From CAWKDG01 sp963848355 (GTDB lineage: Bacteria > Actinomycetota > Acidimicrobiia > Acidimicrobiales > UBA8190), in assembly GCA_963848355.1 (NCBI GenBank), contig CAWKDG010000002.1:558001-622000 (forward strand): a DNA stretch of 64,000 nucleotides. The letters run 5' to 3'. The position numbers and the translations under genes were made by a program. Under the pieces are notes generated by a model, which saw only the letters and a list, made by a program, of their open reading frames with translations, was not told the origin of the DNA and made no database searches. Below, one piece after another: positions 10,215-18,567 of the stretch. Numbering within the stretch: position 1 is the stretch's first letter; each line of letters starts with the position of its first letter.

Positions 10215-10617
10215 CGACGGGGATCTGGCGCGTCGTGGCCTTCTCGTAGTCGGCGAACCCGGGATAGTCCTTCTTCTGGGCCTCCCAGATCTCCGTCCGC
10301 TCGTCGCCCGTGGCCACCCGGGCCACGACGGGCACCGTCTCGGTCCCGATCTCGATCGTCGCCTCGGGATGGGCCACGAGGTTGTGGTACCAGTCCGGGT
10401 TCGTCGGCGCCCCGGCCTTGGAGGCGAAGACGGCCATGTCGTCACCGACGACGCGGTACATCATCGGGTTCACCCGTTCCTTGCCCGACTTGGCGCCGGT
10501 GCTGTGCAGAAGGAGCATCGGTGCCCCTTCGAACTGTCCACCGAGTTTGCCCCCGTTGGCCCGGAACTCCTCGATGATCGTCGTGTTGAAGTCGTTCATT
10601 TCTGTCATGCCCGTCAC
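10192..10617 (-). CDS. Ddn-family deazaflavin (F420)-dependent nitroreductase-like protein
   Basis: A 141-residue single-domain protein of the Ddn/split beta-barrel family. The diagnostic stretches are LLLHSTGAKSGKERVNPMM, followed by GAPTNPDWYHNLVAHP and the C-terminal GFADYEKATTRQIPVVIL. Family members bind coenzyme F420 and reduce nitro-aromatics or quinones in the cytoplasm. Starts at residues 1, 4 and 7 are all Met; MNDFNTTIIEEFR or MTEMNDF is the likely true N-terminus. The frame is intact. The gene stands alone, between the convergent MptB-like gene and the divergent FhuF-like gene. Its presence implies the host makes F420, a trait common in Actinobacteria. Confidence 0.88.
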   Translation of the reverse strand: MTGMTEMNDFNTTIIEEFRANGGKLGGQFEGAPMLLLHSTGAKSGKERVNPMMYRVVGDDMAVFASKAGAPTNPDWYHNLVAHPEATIEIGTETVPVVARVATGDERTEIWEAQKKDYPGFADYEKATTRQIPVVILKRTA

Positions 10618-10669
10618 TTTCGCGCGCCCGCTCCCTCGTCGCCAGGGAGTGGGGTATAGAAACGGAGCC

Positions 10670-11542
10670 GTGTCCGGACGCGTCGAAGGTGGGCCGGCGG
10701 TCGAGGCCCTGTCGGGGGCGCTGGCGCGCGTGACGGACCTCGTTCCCTACCTCACGGCGGTGATCGACCCGCCCGGGTCGGTCCTGCCGGCGAACGCCGG
10801 CGCGCCCGGTCGACCGCTCCCCGGCCGACGGGCAGTGGGTCCCCGCCCACGCCCTCATCGACGACCCCGCGTGGCTGGGCCGGATCATCCGTTCGACGGG
10901 ATCGGGCATCGGGACCGACGACCCCGTCGTCGCCGCCTCCGTCTTCGTCCAGGGCTACTCCTACCGGGTTCTCACCCTCACCGTCGCCTGCTTCACCGCC
11001 GCCGGCGTCGTCCCCGACGCCTCGGCGGCCCACTGGCCATCGGATGGGAGCGGAGCTGGCCGTCGCGTGTGGCCTTCGTCGCCCCGCCGTCCTCATCCCG
11101 ACGGCCCGACACCGTGCCTCCTCACCGATGCCGACACCATCACCGACGCCCTCCGATTCGTCGTCGACACAACCATCGAGGCCCATCTCCGCCCTCTCCT
11201 CGCCGCCGTCCGCACCGGCATCGGCGTGGCCGTCGGGCGAACGCCTGCTGTGGGGGAACGTGGCCGCCTCGGCCGCCACCGCCTTCCGCACCATGCAGGG
11301 GTGTCTCGGGCGACGACGTCGAACCGATCGGCGAGCGGTTCTTCACCCTGGCACCGCCGGAGATGAGGGGCCTCGGCTCTTTCCTCGTCGTCGAGAACGA
11401 CGGACGACGGGGCTGGTTCTGGGAACGGACGAGCTGCTGTCTCTTCGACCGTCTCCCCGGCGGCGTCCGCTGCGCCGACTGCAGCCTCACGCCGGCGACG
11501 GAGCGTCGTGCGGCGTACCGGGAGTCGCTCGCCCCGTCCTGA
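10670..11542 (+). CDS. FhuF-like ferric-siderophore reductase, frameshifted
   Basis: A protein of about 290 residues ends with the FhuF 2Fe-2S signature: two adjacent Cys, ten residues, then Cys-x2-Cys (SCCLFDRLPGGVRCADCSL), exactly the C-C-x10-C-x2-C spacing of FhuF iron reductases. Upstream, in other frames, are QWVPAHALIDDPAWLGRII, then VFVQGYSYRVLTLTVACF, LRFVVDTTIEAHLRPLLAAV and ERLLWGNVAASAATAFRTM. These give the full helical N-terminal domain interrupted by at least four frame changes. The GTG start at 10670 has ACGGAG upstream. The likely role is to release iron from ferric siderophores in the cytoplasm. No siderophore genes are adjacent; the Fbp-type iron system lies 35 kb away. Confidence 0.7.
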   Translation: MSGRVEGGPAVEALSGALARVTDLVPYLTAVIDPPGSVLPANAGAPGRPLPGRRAVGPRPRPHRRPRVAGPDHPFDGIGHRDRRPRRRRLRLRPGLLLPGSHPHRRLLHRRRRRPRRLGGPLAIGWERSWPSRVAFVAPPSSSRRPDTVPPHRCRHHHRRPPIRRRHNHRGPSPPSPRRRPHRHRRGRRANACCGGTWPPRPPPPSAPCRGVSGDDVEPIGERFFTLAPPEMRGLGSFLVVENDGRRGWFWERTSCCLFDRLPGGVRCADCSLTPATERRAAYRESLAPS

Positions 11543-11572
11543 GGGACGACACCCGACGGGTAGCTTGGCCCG

Positions 11573-12541
11573 ATGCCCGGACCCGAGGCCCGCCCGGCCG
11601 ACCGCTCCTCGCGCGACGGCGAGCCGATGGTGACGGCGCGCGGCCTGGTCAAGCGCTTCGAGGACTTCGTGGCCGTCGACGGGGTCGATTTCGAGATCGC
11701 CCGGGGCGAGTCCTACGGACTCCTCGGCCCGAACGGCGCCGGCAAGACGTCGACCATGCGGATGATCTCGTGCATGTCGCCGGTCTCGGGCGGGACCTTA
11801 CGCGTCCTCGGCCTGGACCCGGCCACCGACGGGGCCCGCATCCGCTCCCGGATCGGTCTCGTCCCCCAGGAGGACACGCTCGACCTCGAGCTCACCGTCC
11901 TCGACAACCTCATGATCTACGGACGCTATTTCGACCTCCCCAAGAAGGTCATCCGTGAGCGGGCCGAGAGCCTGCTCGAGTTCTCCCAGCTCTCCGAACG
12001 CGCCCACGACAAGGTCGAACCCCTTTCGGGAGGGATGAAGCGCCGCCTCACCATCGCCCGGGCGCTCGTCTCCGAGCCGGAGCTCCTCATCCTCGACGAG
12101 CCGACGACCGGCCTCGACCCCCAGGCGCGCCATCTGTTGTGGGACCGCCTCTACCGCCTCAAGCTCCAGGGCGTCACCCTCGTCATCACCACCCACTACA
12201 TGGACGAGGCCGAGCAGCTCTGCGACCGCCTCGCCGTCATGGACCGGGGCCGGTTCGCGGCCGAGGACACCCCGGCGGCCCTCATCGCCGCCCATTCGAC
12301 GCGCGAGGTGGTCGAGCTGCGGTTCCCGCCCGACTCCTCCGACGACGTGGCCAAGCAGCTGGACGGGGTGGTCGAGCGCCTCGAGGTCCTGCCCGACCGC
12401 CTCCTGCTCTACACCGACGACGGGGACGGCACTCTGGCCGAGGTCCACACGCGGGGTCTGCACCCCGACGCCACCCTCGTCCGCCGCTCCACCCTGGAGG
12501 ACGTCTTCCTCCGGTTGACGGGCCGGACCCTGGTCGAATGA
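11573..12541 (+). CDS. ABC-2 exporter ATP-binding protein (DrrA/NodI type)
   Basis: A 322-residue ATPase with Walker A GPNGAGKTS (about 52-60), Q-loop VPQEDTLDLELTV, signature LSGGMKRRL, Walker B LLILDEPTTGLDP and H-loop TTHYMDEAEQLCDRL. A C-terminal accessory region of about 80 residues is typical of DrrA/CcmA-type ABC-2 exporters. The first 18 codons are Arg/Asp-rich, so ATG at 11627 (MVTARGLVKRF) is a plausible alternative start. It is the first gene of a three-gene exporter (two ABC-2 permeases follow) and is joined to the first permease by an unusual 17-bp repeat. The substrate is unknown. Confidence 0.9.
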   Translation: MPGPEARPADRSSRDGEPMVTARGLVKRFEDFVAVDGVDFEIARGESYGLLGPNGAGKTSTMRMISCMSPVSGGTLRVLGLDPATDGARIRSRIGLVPQEDTLDLELTVLDNLMIYGRYFDLPKKVIRERAESLLEFSQLSERAHDKVEPLSGGMKRRLTIARALVSEPELLILDEPTTGLDPQARHLLWDRLYRLKLQGVTLVITTHYMDEAEQLCDRLAVMDRGRFAAEDTPAALIAAHSTREVVELRFPPDSSDDVAKQLDGVVERLEVLPDRLLLYTDDGDGTLAEVHTRGLHPDATLVRRSTLEDVFLRLTGRTLVE

Positions 12542-12604
12542 CTGTGCGCTTCGAATGACCGTGCGCTTCGAATGACCGTGCGCTTCGAATGACCGTGCGC
12601 TCCG
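12538..12604 (+). repeat. 17-bp tandem repeat chaining ATGA start-stop junctions
   Basis: Four copies of the 17-base unit (gaatgaccgtgcgcttc, first and last copies with one or two changes) run from 12536 to about 12603. Each copy carries ATGA. ATGs lie at 12538, 12555, 12572 and 12589. The first three open six-codon ORFs (MTVRFE) whose TGA overlaps the next ATG; the fourth ATG starts the permease. Because 17 is not a multiple of three, each copy shifts frame, so the only route to the permease from the ATPase stop is repeated re-initiation. Confidence 0.9.
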
Positions 12605-13404
12605 CCACGCCCCGGTTCGCCACGCCCCGTTTCGCCACGCCGCTGTGGGCCCGCGCCCTCGGCTACTGGGCCTACCAGTACAAGACGACGTGGCGCGGCT
12701 CGGTCACCACGAGCTTCCTCTTCCCCGTCCTCTATCTCTCGGCCATGGGGGTCGGACTCGGATCCCTCGTCGACCGTCACGCCCACCTCGTCGGCGGGGT
12801 GACCTACATCGACTTCCTGGCGCCGGGACTCATGGCGGGGACGGCCATGCAGATCGGCGGCAACGAAGCCATGTACCCGGTGATGGGTGCCATCAAGTGG
12901 GTCCGGACCTACTTCGCCATGCTGGCCACGCCGCTCGGGGCCATCGACGTCCTCATCGGTCACCTGGCCTGGATCGCCCTGCGCCTGCTCGGGGTGACGG
13001 CGATCTACCTGGGGATCATGGCCCTCTTCGGCACCGTCCACTCCGCCTTCGCCATCCTCGCCGTCCCCGCCGGCGTCCTCACCGGGATGGCCTTCGCCGC
13101 CCCCATCGCCGCCTTCGCCGCCACCCAGACCAACGACGTCGCCTTCGCCGCTCTCTACCGTTTCGGCCTCGTCCCCCTCTTCCTCTTCTCGGGGACCTTC
13201 TTCCCCGTCACCCAGCTGCCCGGTTGGCTGCAGGTCGTGGCCGAGGCCACGCCGCTCTACCACGGGGTGGCCTTGTGCCGGGCCCTCACCCTGGGTCAGC
13301 TGGCGCTCGGGCCCGACCTCGCCCACGCCGCCTATCTGGCCGCCCTGACCGTGCTCGGCTTCGTCCTGGCCGGCCGCAGCTTCCGCCACCGGCTCGTCAC
13401 GTGA
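12589..13404 (+). CDS. ABC-2 type permease (first of two)
   Basis: A 271-residue polytopic protein of the ABC-2 (DrrB/NodJ) family with about six membrane helices. Recognisable features are VTTSFLFPVLYLSAMGVGLG after the first helix, 'YIDFLAPGLMAGTAMQ', and near the C-terminus LVPLFLFSGTFFPVTQLPGW, the family signature. The ATG at 12589 is the fourth ATG of the 17-bp repeat array. The N-terminus MTVRSATPRFATPRFATP is itself a small direct repeat (RFATP). It ends with TGA inside GTGA, overlapping the start of the second permease. It should form a heteromeric exporter with the upstream ATPase and downstream permease. Confidence 0.88.
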   Translation: MTVRSATPRFATPRFATPLWARALGYWAYQYKTTWRGSVTTSFLFPVLYLSAMGVGLGSLVDRHAHLVGGVTYIDFLAPGLMAGTAMQIGGNEAMYPVMGAIKWVRTYFAMLATPLGAIDVLIGHLAWIALRLLGVTAIYLGIMALFGTVHSAFAILAVPAGVLTGMAFAAPIAAFAATQTNDVAFAALYRFGLVPLFLFSGTFFPVTQLPGWLQVVAEATPLYHGVALCRALTLGQLALGPDLAHAAYLAALTVLGFVLAGRSFRHRLVT

Positions 13405-14237
13405 CCGGGAACGTGCCCGCGGACGTGAACGGATCGGGCTCCCTCGCGCTGCGGATCACGCCCTCGTTCCTGGTGGGCGGCCGCCGGTCCCGGCGGATCG
13501 TCGAGCGCAACATCCTCGTCTACCGCCGCCAGTGGATCTTCTTCGTCTCCGGCTTCTTCGAGCCGTTCTTCTATCTCCTCTCCATCGGGGTCGGCCTGAA
13601 CCACCTCGTCGGCCCCCTCGCCCTCGGCGGCCACACCGTGGCCTACACCGCCTACGTGGCCCCCGGCCTCCTGGCCTCGTCGGCCATGAACGGCGCCGTC
13701 TTCGACTCCACCTTCAACATCTTCTTCAAGCTCCAGATCGCCAAGACCTACGACGCCATGCTCTCCACGCCGCTCGCCCCCACCGACATCGCCCTGGGCG
13801 AGCTCTCGTGGGCGCTGCTGCGCGGCTCGATCTACTCGGCCGCCTTCCTCCTGGCCATGACCGGCTTCGGCTACGTCCTCACCCCGTGGGCGGCGCTCTG
13901 TTTCCCCGCCGCGCTGCTCATGAGCTTCGCCTTCGCCGCCACGGGGATGGCGGCCACGTCGTTCATGCGGAGCTGGCAGGACTTCGACAAGGTCTCTCTC
14001 GCCATCATCCCGCTGTTCCTCTTCTCCGCCACCTTCTACCCGTTGTCGGTCTACCCGGCCTGGCTCCAGGTCGTCGTCCGGTGCACCCCGCTCTACCAGG
14101 GGGTGGCCATCGTCCGCGGCCTCGACGCCGGGCTGTTCTCGTGGTCGCTTCTCGGCCACGCCGCCTATCTGGCCGTCATGGGTGTCGTCGGCCTCGCCGT
14201 CACCGGCCGGCGGCTGGCCACCCTGCTGCTGCCGTAG
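13401..14237 (+). CDS. ABC-2 type permease (second of two)
   Basis: A 278-residue paralogue of the preceding permease. NILVYRRQWIFFVSGFFEPF leads into the first helix. VAPGLLASSAMNGAVFDST follows, and LAIIPLFLFSATFYPLSVYP is the ABC-2 signature near the C-terminus. The start is GTG at 13401, which overlaps the upstream TGA (GTGA). The TAG stop at 14235-14237 overlaps the GTG of the following phosphoesterase by one base, so all four genes are probably one transcript. Two permeases with one ATPase indicate a heterodimeric membrane channel. Confidence 0.88.
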   Translation: MTGNVPADVNGSGSLALRITPSFLVGGRRSRRIVERNILVYRRQWIFFVSGFFEPFFYLLSIGVGLNHLVGPLALGGHTVAYTAYVAPGLLASSAMNGAVFDSTFNIFFKLQIAKTYDAMLSTPLAPTDIALGELSWALLRGSIYSAAFLLAMTGFGYVLTPWAALCFPAALLMSFAFAATGMAATSFMRSWQDFDKVSLAIIPLFLFSATFYPLSVYPAWLQVVVRCTPLYQGVAIVRGLDAGLFSWSLLGHAAYLAVMGVVGLAVTGRRLATLLLP

Positions 14238-15079
14238 TGGAACGGCTGCAGCCACCGCACCGGATCGCCGTCGTCGGGGACGTCGACGGCCACGCCTGGA
14301 TGCTGCGGCGGTGCCTCCAGGACAGCGGGTGCGACACCGCCACCGGCACCGTCCCCGACGACCTCGTCATCGTCCAGGTCGGTGATCTCGTCCACACCGG
14401 ACCCGACAGCGCCGGCGTGGTGGCCCTCGTCGACCGGATCATGACGACGTCGCCCGACCAGTGGATCCAGCTCGTCGGCAATCACGAGGCCCAGGAAGGT
14501 CTGGGCGGTCCCGAGTTCTGGCACGAGACACTGGCCGGGGCGTTGCGGGCCGACCTGCGCCGGTGGGTGGACAGCGGACGGGCCCGGCTGGCCGTGGCCC
14601 TCGACACCGTCGAGTTCGGTCCCGTCCTCGTCACCCACGCCGGCCTGACCCGGCAGAAGTGGGTGGCCATCGGCCGGCCCGACGACCCGGCGGTGGCGGC
14701 GGCGACACTGAACGACGAGCTCGCCGCCGATCCCGTCCTCGCCTTCGCCGCCGGGGAGCTGCTCGGGATCAAGCCGCGGCTCCCGGTCGGCGTGGCCTGG
14801 GCCTCGCCGCGCGAGCTGCTGCAGTCGTGGGACATGGAGCAGCTCCCGTTCAGCCAGGTCCACGGGCACGCCAGCCCGCGGCGATGGACGAGCGGGACCT
14901 GGGCCACGGGACTCCCCCGCCGTACGACGGCGCTGGCGTCGACCGACGAACGCAAGCGCCACAGCGACTTCGCCTGGCCCGGGGGCGAGCACATCCTGTG
15001 CGTCGATCCCGACTTCGGGGCCGACGACGCCGCGGTCCCCCTCGTCCCGCTGATCCTCAACGGCGAGGTCCTGACCTGA
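14237..15079 (+). CDS. Calcineurin-like metallophosphoesterase
   Basis: A 280-residue protein with the metal-ligand motifs of calcineurin-like phosphoesterases: VVGDVDGH (D-x-H), VQVGDLVHTGPDS (GDxxxxG), LVGNHEAQ (GNHE) and later VTHAGLT and VHGHASP. The first motif reads GDVDGH rather than the commoner GDIHG. GTG at 14237 overlaps the preceding stop (TAGTG). Substrate specificity (nucleotide or phosphoprotein) cannot be inferred. It is the last gene of the ABC exporter operon; a short run of gccgaacggccgggtgtg-type duplications lies just downstream (15110-15155), between it and the convergent catalase gene. Confidence 0.85.
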   Translation: MERLQPPHRIAVVGDVDGHAWMLRRCLQDSGCDTATGTVPDDLVIVQVGDLVHTGPDSAGVVALVDRIMTTSPDQWIQLVGNHEAQEGLGGPEFWHETLAGALRADLRRWVDSGRARLAVALDTVEFGPVLVTHAGLTRQKWVAIGRPDDPAVAAATLNDELAADPVLAFAAGELLGIKPRLPVGVAWASPRELLQSWDMEQLPFSQVHGHASPRRWTSGTWATGLPRRTTALASTDERKRHSDFAWPGGEHILCVDPDFGADDAAVPLVPLILNGEVLT

Positions 15080-15153
15080 TCCCGGCCGTCCGGCCCGCCG
15101 AGCGGCACTGCTGTGTGAGCCGAACGGCCGGGTGTGTTAGCCGAACGGCCGGG

Positions 15154-16612
15154 CTAGCTGCGCCGCGCCTTCACCGCCTGCTCGACGCGGGCGCCGTAGT
15201 CGGGGTCGGCCGCCCGGAAGTGGGCGATCGAGCGCTCGATGATGTCGTCCTTCGAGACCTGCGCGAGGCCGTCGGCGATGGCGTCGACCAGACGCTGCTT
15301 CGAGTCCTCGGGGATCATCCGGTACATCACGCCGGCCTGGGAGAAATCGTCCTGGTCGCGGTCGTCCCACGGGTAACGTCCCCGAGGTGCCGCCGGCCTC
15401 GAGCCCGGCGTAGAGGGGCCGGTTCGACTGGACGGGCCCGTCGAAGGAGTTGGGCTCGTAGTTCTTGGCCCGCCCGGCGTTGTCGTCGAAGCGCATGGCG
15501 CCGTCGCGGCCGTAGTTGGCGACGGCGGCGGCGTGGGGGGCGTTGACGGGGAGCTGGGTGTGGTTGATCCCGAGCCGGTAGCGGTGGGCGTCGCCGTAGG
15601 CGAAGAGGCGGCCCTGGAGCATCTTGTCGGGACTGGGCCCGATGCCGGGGACGAAGTTGCCCGGATCGAACGCCGCCTGCTCGACCTCGGCGAAGTAGTT
15701 GTCGGCGTTGCCGTCGAGCGTCATCCGGCCCACCTCGATGAGGGGGTAGTCGCCGTGGGGCCAGACCTTGGTGAGGTCGAACGGGTTGATCCGGTAGGTC
15801 GCCGCGTCGGCCTCGGGCATGATCTGGACCTTCAGCGTCCACGACGGGAGGTCCCCCGTCTCGATGGCGGTGACGAGGTCGTGCTGGTGCGACTCGGGGT
15901 TGAGTCCCGGCCAGGTCGGCCGCCTCGGCACCGGTGAGGAAGCGGATGCCCTGGTCGGTCTTGAAGTGGTACTTCACCCAGAACGCGTCGCCCCTCGGCG
16001 TTGACCCACTGGTAGGTGTGCGATCCGTAGCCGTTCATGTGCCGGTAGGAGGCGGGGATGCCGCGGTCGCCGAAGAGCCAGGTGAACATGTGGGTGGCCT
16101 CGGGCGAGAGGGAGAAGAAGTCCCAGACGTTGTCCGGCTCCTGACGGTTGGTGAAGGGGTCGGGCTTCTGCGAGTGGATGAAGTCGGGGAACTTGAGGGG
16201 GTCGCGGATGAAGAAGATCGGGGTGTTGTTGCCGGCGAGGTCGTAGTTCCCGTCCTCGGTGTAGAACTTCACGGCGAAGCCCCGCGGGTCGCGGACGGCC
16301 TCGGGCGCGCCCTTGCTGCCGGCCACCGTCGAGAAGCGGACGAAGGTCTCGGTGCGCTTGCCGACGGCCGACAGAAAGCGGGCCGAGGTGAAGGCGGTGA
16401 CGTCGGCCGTGACCTCGAAGGTGCCGTAGGCGCCCGAGCCGCGGGCGTGGACGATCCGCTCGGGGATCCGCTCGCGGTTGAAGCGGGCCAGCTTCTCGAT
16501 GAGGTGCTGGTCCTGCAGGAGCACGGGGCCCGACAGCGCCGGCCGTCTGCGAGCGCTGGTTGTCGGCCACGGGGGCGCCCGACTCGGTGGTGAGGATCGT
16601 CTTGGGGGTCAT
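15154..16612 (-). CDS. katA: Monofunctional haem catalase (clade 3, small subunit), frameshifted
   Basis: Reconstructed length is about 486 residues, as in small-subunit catalases that convert H2O2 to water and oxygen. Active-site motifs are present: ERIVHARGSGAYGTFEVT (distal His), FSTVAGSKGAPEAVRDPRGF, and the proximal haem-ligand motif RLFAYGDAHRYRLG with its Tyr. Frame changes occur near 16540, 15985, 15920 and 15375. The C-terminus (FSQAGVMYRMIPEDSKQRL ... VKARRS) ends at TAG 15156-15154. All breaks leave adjacent homologous sequence, so a sequencing cause is likely. It is divergent from oxyR, which should control it. Confidence 0.85.
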
Positions 16613-16682
16613 CCCTCTACTCTCGTCCCGTCCTCCTCATAAGTCCAAGAGAATGAACTGATGTAAACGATAAGATGTGGTT
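16613..16682. promoter_or_regulatory. katA-oxyR divergent promoter with candidate -35/-10 for katA
   Basis: The 70-base gap is strikingly AT-rich for this genome. On the minus strand TTTACA (16667-16662) and ACTTAT (16644-16639) are separated by exactly 17 bases and face katA. Direct ATAAG elements lie at 16639-16643 and about 16670-16674, roughly three helical turns apart, consistent with LysR-type binding. OxyR control is expected from family knowledge (divergent oxyR-kat pairs); the exact operator is inferred. Confidence 0.5.
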
Positions 16683-17665
16683 ATGGAGCGGCCCAGCCTG
16701 CAGCAGCTCGTCTACCTGGTGGCGGTGGACGACCACCGCCACTTCGGCAAGGCGGCCGAGGCCTGTTTCGTGAGCCAGCCGGCCCTGAGCGCCCAGATCC
16801 GGGAGCTCGAGCGCCGCCTCGGGGTCACCCTCTTCGAGCGGGGGAACCGCAAGGTCCTGCCCACGGCGGTGGGGACGGCGGTGATCGACCGGGCCCGGGG
16901 GGTGCTGCGGGACATGGACGAGCTCGTGGCCGCCGCCCACCTCGACCCGGCCGGGCTGCGGGGCCCCCTGGCCCTGGGGGTGATCCCGACGATGGCGCCG
17001 TATCTCCTGCCCGGGCTCCTCCCCGTGCTCACCGCCGCCCACCGCCACGTCGAGCTGCACCTGCACGAGCTGAAGACGGCCGAGATCCTCCGGCTGCTCC
17101 GCGACGGCGGGCTCGATCTCGGGTCTGCTGGCCCTGCCTGTGGCCGGGGACGATCTGGTCGCAGGTGGCCCTGGCCGAGGACCCTTTCGTCCTCGCCCTC
17201 CCCGAGGGCCACCCGCTGGCCGGGGCCGAGCCGGTGGACCTCTGCGCGTGGTGGCCGAGCTCCCGGTGATCCTGCTGGAGGAGGGCCACTGCCTGCGGGA
17301 CCAGGCCCTGTCGGTGTGCCGGATGGTGGGCACCGAGGCGGCCGAGATGCAGGCGACGGGGATGCCGACGCTGTGCCAGATGGTGGCCACGGGGCTGGGG
17401 CGTGACCCTCCTGCCGGCCAGCGCCGTGGCCCTCGAGGCCCGGGCCGGGACGGGGCTCACGACCCGGCCGTTCGCCGCTCCGGTCCCGACCCGGACCGTC
17501 GGTCTGGTCTGGCGCCGGACCAGTCCGAACGGCACCCTCTACCGCGAGCTCGGCCTCCTCCTGGCCGACGTCCTGGCCGGGCCGGCGGTCACGGGGCCGG
17601 CGGGCACGAAGCCGGAGCCGGCCCGGCGCACGGGCGCGGCTGCACGGGGGGCACTGTCCGCGTAG
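16683..17665 (+). CDS. oxyR: OxyR, LysR-family peroxide sensor, frameshifted
   Basis: The N-terminal winged HTH (LVYLVAVDDHRHFGKAAEAC ... SQPALSAQIRELERRLG) is intact for about 150 residues. Then frame changes near 17125, 17245 and 17400 split the effector domain. The decisive element, EEGHCLRDQALSVC, carries the two redox cysteines spaced nine residues apart, exactly as Cys199/Cys208 of Escherichia coli OxyR. The protein therefore senses H2O2 by a disulphide switch and should regulate the divergent catalase. ATG at 16683 is preferred to the in-frame GTG at 16677. The C-terminal tail is Pro/Ala-rich. Confidence 0.85.
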
Positions 17666-17699
17666 GGTCCTCCTCAGAAGGACGAAAGGAGAACGACCG

Positions 17700-18567
17700 A
17701 TGAGCACCACTTCGGGGATGAACGCGGCCAGGGCCGGAACCGTCGACGTGGGCGGTGATCTCACCGTCAACCGCCTCGGCTACGGCGCCATGCGGATCAC
17801 GGGGAACGGGATCTGGGGCGAGCCGCCCGACCGCGACGAGGCCAAGGCCGTCCTGCGGCGGGCCGTCGAGCTCGGGGTCAACTTCATCGACACGGCCGAC
17901 GCCTACGGGCCCGACGTGAGCGAGACGCTGATCGCCGAGGCGCTGCACCCCTATCCCGACGATCTCGTCATCGCCACCAAGGGCGGCCTGACCCGGTCGG
18001 GGCCCAACCAGTGGGAGGCCGACGGCCGTCCCGAGTACCTGCGCCGGGCGTGCGAGGGGAGCCTGGCCCGGCTGAAGATCGACGAGATCCCCCTCTACCA
18101 ATTCCACCGGCCCGACCCGTTGGTCCCCATGGAGGAGTCGATCGGCGCCATCGTGGCGTTGAAGGACGAAGGGAAGATCCGTCACATCGGGGTGTGCAAC
18201 GTGACCGAGACCGAGCTGCACCGGGCCCAGCGCCTGACGCCGGTGGTGTCGGTGCAGAACCGGTACAACGTGGCCGACCGGACGTCGGAGTCGATGGTCG
18301 ACCTGTGCGAGCAGGAGCGGCTGGTCTTCCTGCCGTGGGCGCCGATCCTCGACATCGAGAACGACGGGGCGGCCGCCGATGATCGCCAAGGCGCACGAGT
18401 GCACGCCGCGCCAGGTGGTGCTGGCCTGGATGCTGGCGCGCTCGTCCGCCATCGTCCCCATCCCGGGAACGGGGTCGGTGGCCCATCTCGAGGAGAACAT
18501 CGGCGCCGCCGGCATCGTCCTCGACGGCCACGAGATCGAGGCGCTCACCGCCGCCGGCCGGGCCTGA
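17700..18567 (+). CDS. Aldo/keto reductase, one frameshift
   Basis: NADPH-dependent oxidoreductase of the AKR superfamily (about 288 residues). Catalytic tetrad context is visible: GVNFIDTADAYG (Asp/Tyr), then VIATKGGL (Lys) and PLYQFHRPDP, with His as in AKR11/YajO-like enzymes. The frame breaks near 18375, after DIENDGAAA, and resumes as AKAHECTPRQVVLAWML ... VPIPGTGSVAHLEENI, the NADP-binding end of the barrel, ending at 18567. GAAAGGAG lies 8 bases upstream of the ATG. It follows oxyR by 34 bases and may be co-transcribed. The substrate is unknown. Confidence 0.85.

Noticed and set aside
12536..12604. 17-bp repeat considered as a CRISPR remnant.
   Set aside because: Units abut without spacers and are too short; the array lies within an operon junction.
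15154..16612. Catalase considered a pseudogene.
   Set aside because: All active-site motifs survive in order and similar breaks occur in essential-type genes such as ftsH, so sequence error is more likely than decay.
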